Assembly: GCF_047675955.1 (NCBI RefSeq)
Contig: NC_132928.1
Span: forward strand, 44,572,889-44,636,888
Reading direction: 5' to 3'
Source: Chlorocebus sabaeus
Taxonomy: Eukaryota; Chordata; Mammalia; Primates; Cercopithecidae
Length of the DNA stretch: 64,000 nt
A model generated the notes under the pieces. That model worked only from the letters and a program-made list of their open reading frames with translations, did not search any database and was not told where the DNA came from. Below, piece after piece: positions 50,501 through 59,500 of the stretch. Each line of letters opens with the position of its first letter. Within the stretch, counting starts at the first letter, position 1. The translations under genes and the position numbers were made by a program.

Positions 50501-53500
50501 GATAGTCATTACCCTCCATTTTCAAACCGTTGCAGGGTCCCACAACACTAAGGAACTTTGTGTTTTGTTGGTTGCCCATCTATCCATTTCAGGCTTACGC
50601 TTTAGATTTTTCTGGTCTGATCATCAGTTACCCCATTGTATGTGATACCTGCTTCTGAAATTTTATTGGCATCTCTCATGTTTTGTTACCTCCTCTCCCA
50701 TTTTATTTATTCTTGTAGTTTAATTTTTGTTCCTTGCTGTCATTTAAGCGTTAAGAAACAGCAGAGATAGAGTGCATGTTTAATCTATTGCATTTAAATA
50801 AAAGTCTCCGAATACTTTTTAATTCCTCATCTGGTATTGCCTTCCTCACTTATATACCGGTAACATGGAAATACTAGTTTTCTTTCTTCTTTACCGCTTC
50901 ATTATTCGTTGCTGGTAACTTGAATTGATAGCCTTGGCCCTCAGAGAGGAAATTTGCTGATGCTAATTTAGATCTGAGAAATCCTAGCAAAAGGCTTGGG
51001 AAAAGACAGGCTTGTATGATAAGATTATTTTGCAAAGTGCATGAAGATACAAGCTGATTAATAATTCATTTATGCTGTCTGCCTGCGGTAAGTGGGTGTA
51101 GCTGACAACTATAGTATAAATTGCCATCTTGAATTGGATGATGCCTGCTTATAAGTATTTGTAGTTTAGTGATGTAATGGTTCAAGAGAAGACTTCTTAA
51201 GTGTACTCATATTTGAGGACCATAGTTCTCAACAAAACTTAGATCAGTGCTAACCACACCCTTTCATCAAGGCTTAGAGTTAAATAATACTGAAAAGTAG
51301 ACCTAGGAGCAGTGAAGGACACTTTTAAGTAAATGTAAAATAAGATCTCATAACTATGCATTATACTAATAATTGTATTGAATAGCAGTGATATTATCAT
51401 CTAGCAAGAGGCTATTGACCTGTGTTCCTGCCACTGTTCTTTGGTTCTGAATATATCTGGGACTGATTGATTAGATCAGTTCATTCCAAGAAAGTGAATG
51501 ATCAACCCAGGAGTGGCCTAGAGTGGAGGGAATTAGTTGGAGAATTTCTGATATAAAATGACTATGTGAGCCTTGAGTGCATTTAAAAGTTCCATAGTCA
51601 AATATTAGCCCATTTTGAAAACTAAGAATAGTGCTAGTATCTCCCCAATTTCCTTGTGATTATATCAGGCCTCTCATTCATTGCTTTTTAAGCCAAATTA
51701 GATTCTAGCCTACATTTGAAGGCTGAATATGAATCAAGCATAAGGAATAGAGCAATTCATTTTCTTTCCAAATTCAGAAGAGTTAACTTACGAGAAATAT
51801 CTACATTTTGATTGGGATGTTGGTTATGTGGGTGTATATATTTGTTAAAACTCATCAACCATTTTATATAAAATATATATATTTTATTGCACATAAATTA
51901 TATCTTAATCAGTTAGTTTTGAAATATGAATCTCTTGTAAACTTTATAAGACTTTCCTTCTTTATATTATTTCATGTAGTATAGTAAGTAAATATCAGTT
52001 ACACCTCTAATAAGCCATTTGACATGGATTTCCACAACCTCTCTCAAGCTTTAATCCTCTGATCTGTATAACTGAGATTTTAACATACCTACTTCAGAGA
52101 GTTGTAAGGACTTAAATTAAAAAAATATATATGTGTGTGTGCGTGTACATATATATGCATACATAAAATACTTAGCATAATACCTGGCACATAGTAGATC
52201 CTCAGTATATAGTACCTGCAAATTATTATTAATATATTAATATAACAATTACTACTATTTGTATAAGTCACTTCTCCTTTGACTTCTTTTATTATCTTTT
52301 TACAGAAAACCCATATAGACAGCTGCCTTGTAACTGTCACGGAAGCATGCCTGGAAAGACAGCAATAGAACTTGGACCTCTGTGGTATGTGACCAGCCAT
52401 AAGAACATACTAAAATTTGATTTATTGATTGATTAATTGCTGAGTTTTATTATGTGTGGTAAAAAAACACATTTAAATTCAATTGTTAAGTCTAGGCAAA
52501 TAGTTATGACTCTTCTCCTCCTATGAACCCGAGGTGTTTAATATTTTGAGATTTTTCTCTACCGTTATTCTCTCTAGTTTGTGACAGAACTAAGAGGCAA
52601 TGGAGATAAAAGAGAAGCCTGGATGATCTGGAAACTAGATAATTCATTTCTGAATAGTAAGAAAGAAGCTTTTTAAAATTGATCATTGTAGATCTAGCAT
52701 GTGATTTTTAAATGATCACAATAACTTTTTATAGAAGAGCTAACTCATGTAAAAGGTCCTAGAAGAATTAAAGTGAGAAAGGCATGTGAAAGTGTCTGCC
52801 TTTGTTTTAGGTAAAGTTATTTAGATGGTACACAACTGGAAATATTTAATGTGTATATGCTTTTGCATCATTGGTAACAGCTAATTGTACCTTAAAGTTG
52901 AATTGGGTTTTTTTTGCTCGTTTGAGATAGAGTCTCGCTCGTTTCCCAGGCTGGAGTGCAGTGGCGCAATCTCGACTCACTGCAACCTCCCTCTCCCAGG
53001 TTAAAGCGATTCTCCTGCCTCAGCCTCCTGAGTAGCTGGGATTACAGGCACCTGCCACCACACCTGGCTAATTTTTGTACTTTTATTAGAGACTGGGTTT
53101 TGCCATGTTTGCCAGGCTTTTCTCGAACTCCTGATCTCAGGTGGTCTGCCTGCCTCGGCCTCTCAAAGTACTAGGATTACAGGTGTGAGCCACCACGCCC
53201 TGCCAAATTATTTTTAATCAGAATCCTTACCTTAAGTTTGTTACTAGAGATTATTATATTTTTTTTTGAGACAGTTTCGCTCTTGTTGCCCAGGCTGGAG
53301 TGCAATGGCACTATCTTGGCTCACCGCAACCTCTGCCTCCCAGGTTCAAGCAATTTTCCTACCTCAGCCTCCTGAGTAGCCAGGATTACAGGCATGTGCC
53401 ACCATGCCCAGCTAATTTTGTATTTTTTTAGTAGAGACCAGGTTTCTCCATGTTGGTCAGGCTGATATCAAACTCCCAACCTCAAGTGATCCGCCTGCCT

Positions 53501-56500
53501 TGGCCTCCCAAAGTGCTGGGGATTACAGGCATGAGCTACTGCACCCAGCCAAGATTCTTACAGAAATTCAAGATTCCTAACAACATTGTGACAAGAATTG
53601 CAAATTTCTTCTCATTACTTTATAAGGTCAAGGCTTAAGCACCTACTAAACCTAGAAATCGACCCAAATGGTAAATGTCTTTGTGCTGATGCTCATTATT
53701 TTATCTTCATCTTATTAAACCCTCTTGGATTAAGAAAGACCTAGCCAACCCTACCTTCTAGTTCTTCTAAAACTAGTTCTCACCTATAGCATCTGCACAT
53801 TGATCCTACTCACTGATTCAGAACTAAGGAAATTAAAAATAGCAGGTTACTGGATCCAGAAGGAAGATTTCTAGCCTAACTGCCTTATTTTACACATGAA
53901 GAAACTATGGCACAGTGTTTTTAAGTGCTTGCTAAAACTGACCAAAAAAAAATTCATACCACAGCCAGGGCTAGAACTTAGGTTTTCTGACTCCCAGGAC
54001 TGAATTCTTTTTTTATTTTTTATTTTTGAGACAGAGTCCCACTTTGTTGCCCAGGCTGAAGTACAATGGCATGATCTTGGCTTACTGCAACTTCCGCCTT
54101 TTGGGTTCAAGCGATTCTCCTGACTCAGCCTCCCGAGTAGCTGGGACTACAGGCATATGCCACTGCACCCAGCTAATTTCTGTATTTTTAATAGAGAGGG
54201 GGTTTCACCATGTTGGCCAGGCTAGTCTTGAACTCCTGACTCCGCCCACCTCAGCCTCCTGAAGTGGTGGGATTACAGGCGTCAGCCACGACGCCCAGCC
54301 TGAATTCTTAATAAAACCTTATGATTTCCACATGAAAGCTATTGTGTTCATGTCTTTACACTCATGAGAATACCTTCCCCCTCTCTACCACCTCCAGTTC
54401 AAATTGTACTTTCTTTTTGAAGTCTCTCCTTAGTGCTTCAACCCAATATAATCTCTAAATTCCCTTTAGTGTATCTTCTATTGATCACATATTTGATAAT
54501 TTAAGATCATATATTCTTTCATATATATTTGCTAATCCTAACAATAGTAACTACCATACATTGAGGATATATAGAGAAGTTTTATTTTTGGCCAGGCACA
54601 GTGGCTCACGCCTGTAATCCCAGCACTTTGGGAGGCTGAGGCAGGAGAATGGCGTGAACCCAGGAGGCAGAGTTTGCAGTGGGCCAAGATTGCACCACTG
54701 CACTCTAGCCTGGGCAAAAGAGCGAGACTGTCTCAAAAAAAAAAAAAAATTTTTATTTTACATTTCATGATGAGGAATACAAGACTCAAAAGTAGTAATT
54801 ACTCAAGATTATATAGCTAGCCCAGCACAGTTGCACACATCTATAGTCCCACCTACTCAGGAGGCTGAGGCAGGAGGATCCCTTGAGCCCAGGAATTCAA
54901 GTTCAGCCTGGGCAGCATAGTGAGACCCTGTCTCTTAATAAAAAGATTACATAACTAGTAAGTGGTGGAGCCAGGATTGGAATCCAGTTTATCTTACTCA
55001 GAATTTCATTTTTGTCCATTATACCTGTGATTCTCAAATTAAATGGGAAGCATATCAGATTCACCCCAGACCATTTTTGAACCATACCATCACCACGTAT
55101 AATTCTCATATATGTGCTCCCCTGCCCTGTCCTGCCCCACCCTGCCACCATAAACACACCAGAATTAAGATTTTCTATTAGTGACTAGAATGTGCATTGT
55201 GAAAACCTGTTCATTGCTCTATTTTCCTGTCTAGATTTATAGGCTTTTGTAAGGTCAACATTGTATATTTTATTTTGGTATATCCTCCACACACCCTTTA
55301 TGTACCACAGTACTGTATACCTTATGAGAGCTCAATAAATTATTTTTTTTATTAAGGTAACATACACATATAACATTTTCCTTCTTTACCATTTTTAACT
55401 ATATACTTCAATGATAATAAATACATTTATATTCTTTTACCCCTCTTCATCACCCTCTCCCTTCTCCCCTTCCCAGCCTCAATAGATTCTTATTGACTTA
55501 AGTTTCCTTGACTAATTCTCCCCTTCCTAGCCTCAGTAGATTCTTATTGACTTAAGTTTCCTTGACTAATGCTACTAGTTTAGAGAACTGATATGATAAA
55601 ATGAGTGGCAAATAGAAAATAAAAAGTTTTAGGCCAGGCATGTGGTATCTCACACCTGTAATCCCAGCACTTTGGGAAGCCAAGGTAGGAGGATCCCTTG
55701 AGCTCAGTAGTTTGAGATCAGCCTGGGCAACATGATGAGACTCCATGTCTATTAAAAAATAATAAAATACTCCAGCCTAGGCAACAGGATGGGACTCTCA
55801 AAAAATAATAATAAACAGTTTTAAATTAAATCATAAATTATTTTTTAATTTAAGTATTACTCTGTCATATAATTAATTATATATCTTACTTAAATTGTGA
55901 AGACTTTTTTTTTTTAAGAGAAATATTTCTCAAACCCAGTTCTCTGTATATTCTTTTCTTTTCAGGTCAAGTTCCCTTTTCAATACTGGATTCCTCAAAA
56001 GAATGCTATTTGAATCACTTCACCATGGTTTGGATGACATTCAGACCCTAATAAAGACATTAATCTTTGAATCAGAGTGTACGCCTCAAAGTCAGTTTTC
56101 AATTCATACACCTTCAAATCTCAACAAGCAAGGTGACTAATTGAATACTAGCTTACTAGCTTTAATTTACTTACCAAAAATACTGTATCTTTTTCAATTG
56201 TATTTGATGTTATAATAAAAGCAATATAATTATAGTGTGTTTTTAGTAAATCCTCTCTAATGAGTCTAATCATAATCTGGTTAAGTTTTTTTTTAATTAG
56301 ATAGTTTTCTTCAGGCTTATAATCAGGCCTGAGATGAATAGATGAATGATGAATAGTGTTGTTGATTTTGTTGGGTTTTTTTGGATACTGGGTCTCACTT
56401 TTTCACCCAAGCTGGAATGCAAGTGGCACAAACATGGCTCACTGCAGTCTCAACCTCCTGGACTCAGGCGATCCTCTTGCCTCAGCCTCAACCTCCTGTG

Positions 56501-59500
56501 TAGCTGGAACCACAAGCATGCACCACCACACCTGGCTAATAATTTTATAGAGATGGGGTCTCACCGTATTGTCCAGGCTGATCTCAAACTCCTGGGCTCA
56601 AGCAGTCCTCCCACCTTGGCCTCCCAAAGTGGCTGGGATTACAGGCAAACCACCATGCGCTGACAATTTTTTTTAAGATAACCTCCCTTTTTAATGTATT
56701 TTTAATTTTACTAGATTTTTTTAAAAGAATTAAAAAAAAAAAACAAAACCTAAAGTTCCTTTGTGATTTTTATTACCCTAGATCTGCTTTCTAGAAAAAG
56801 AAACTTTAGGTAATTCTAGGAGTAATGTGGCCAAAAATTATAATATCTATGGAGACACAGAAACTAGATTTATACTTCTCATTCAATAAAGCTATGTGTT
56901 TTTTTCTCTTTAGTACAAACAGCCAATTTTGTAGTTGTATCTTGACTATTGATATAAAGGTGAGCCTATTGAATATCCTAGTGTTCTCATAAATAATTAG
57001 AAGCTGCTATTATAGAGGGTTAAACAATGTAATTTTTGCAGTTCAGTTTGGCCACAGAGTCTCTTGCATATTCATGAAAATAGTGTGGATGGAATTTCAT
57101 AAAGTTTTATTTAAACTTTGAGTTGAGTTGCTTTATGTCATTCTGTAAAATATTTTCTTTTCCCATTTGCTTTTTTTTTTAGAAGAAAATGGTGTATTTA
57201 TTAAAACTACAGATGACACCACAACAGATAATTACATTGCACAAGGTATGTATGCATATATGTGTGTACATTTGTACATATCAGGTCAAAACGGCATACA
57301 GCAAAAGGGTAGGAAGAAAAGAGATTGCCATGATAGCCTACTTAAAAATACATTTCATATTAAATGACAACAAAACTGTAGTAAAACTTGTTTATCAACA
57401 TTCACACATTGGAAATTCCTGTTAACATATGCTTTGTTCACATCTGTAATATATGGTTATCCCTTTGAACGAACTGTATGATCTTGAATCATGTGAATAA
57501 AATAAGATCAAATTAGATATGATAAAGTTATATATAATTTTATAGTTAAGATAAAATTTTATTCTAATTCTTTTTAAAATTCCTCATTAATATATGATTT
57601 ATAGCAATTCCATTTAACCAGAAGACCTCATTCTCCAGCCAAAAGAATTTATTATATGGCCTTTCATATAATTTAGGATATGTGCATACTTTAACTGTGT
57701 TAGGCACTATAAATTCATATTAAAAGGACGTTACGATTTAAAATATCATTGCCTTAATGTCTAAGGTTTTGTTTTGCTTTTTAAAAAACTTCAGATTCCA
57801 GATGTGTTTTTGAATACAGATGAAAAGAAGACTGTAGAGTGTTAAGTTTGAAAGAGCAGTGGCCTTTAGTTATAAGCTGTAATTTTTTATTAGTTGCTCA
57901 ACAGTTTAGTGTTGACCTTCAAAGAAAGGAAACTTAAATTCCTTTTAATAGTATATAGTTTAAATAACTACTGCATACTCTTTCCAACAGCCATGTTCAT
58001 TTGGCATCTTCAACTAATTTGATAACTTAAATTGATATATTCTACCTAATTTCTCTGTTGGAGGGAAGACAAAGAAGCATTATGATACACTGTAAAGAAT
58101 ATTAGATTTGCTGGGCATAGTGGCTCATGCCTGTAATCCCAGCACTTTGGGAGGCTGAGATGGGCAGATCACTTGAGGTCAGAGTTGAAGACCAGCCTTG
58201 CCAACATAGTGAAACCCCGCCTCTACTAAAAACACAAAAATTAGCCAGGTGCGTCGGTGCAAGCCTGTAATCCCAGCTATTTGAGAGGATGAGGTGAGAG
58301 AATTGCTTGAACTTGGGAGGCAGAGGCTGCAGTGAGCCAAGATTGCACCACTGCACTCCAGCCTGGGTGACAGATCAAGACTGTCTCAAAAAAAAAAAAA
58401 AAAATTAGATTTCAGATCATTATCCTACTGCAGGCGCTGTTATATAAACTCACCCAGGTCCCTCCCCTTCAGCAAAATTGTCTTAAATCCTTTTTAGGAT
58501 AAAGTAAAACAAATAAGCTTTAAAAATATTTTCAAAAGCCAAGAGCACAGTAGCACACACCTGTAACCTCAGCTACTCAGGAGACTGAAGTGGGAGGATA
58601 GTGTGAGGATTGTGTGAGCCTGGAAACATAGCCAGACTCCATCTTAAAAAAAAAAAAAAAAATTGTTTTTAATCTGTGAGCCTTTCTCATATATAAATTA
58701 AGGAAATAGACTAATTTTTGTGGGCTCTTCTATAACTCCTAAATTATATGGTTATTCTAAGGCCATTGTTCAACACATAAAATCTTAAAATGATAGTACT
58801 ATGCAAACTCAAAGGAAAATAACTCATTCTGTCAAAGATACGTTATATGTTGATTGCAGTGCTATTCACAAAGCAAGGACATAGAATCAACCTAAGTGCC
58901 CATCATCAATGGACTGGATAAAGAAAATGTACATATGTACTATGGAATAATATGCGGCCATAAAAAAGAACAAAATCATGCTCTTTGCAGCAACATGGAT
59001 GGAGCTCTAGGCCATTATCCTAATAAAACTAATGCAAGAACAGAAAACCAAAGCCCCATGCTCTCACTTATAAGTGGGAGCTAAACTTTGGGTACTCGTG
59101 GACATCAGATGGGAATAATAGGCACTGGGGACTACTAGATGGAGGAGGGATGGGTTGGGGCCTGGACTGAAGAACCACCTGCTGGGTATTATGCCCACTG
59201 CCTGGGTGCTGATGTTGTTGGGACTCCAAGCCCCAGCGTTACACAATTTACCCATGTAACAAACCTACAGATATACCCTTTGATAAGGAAAGTTGAAATT
59301 ATTTTTTAAAAAGGAAGAAATTACTGGGCCAAAAAAAATAATCTGTATACTGCTGATGATAGTCACTATTAAGATATTACATCAGATTTTTTGCCTCAGA
59401 TGCTCCTAAAACTTGTACTAAATCTGGGTATCTATCCTTTGACTAGGTGCCTCATTAGATTTCATGCAATTTCAAATTTTAGATTTCAAATTATAATTCT

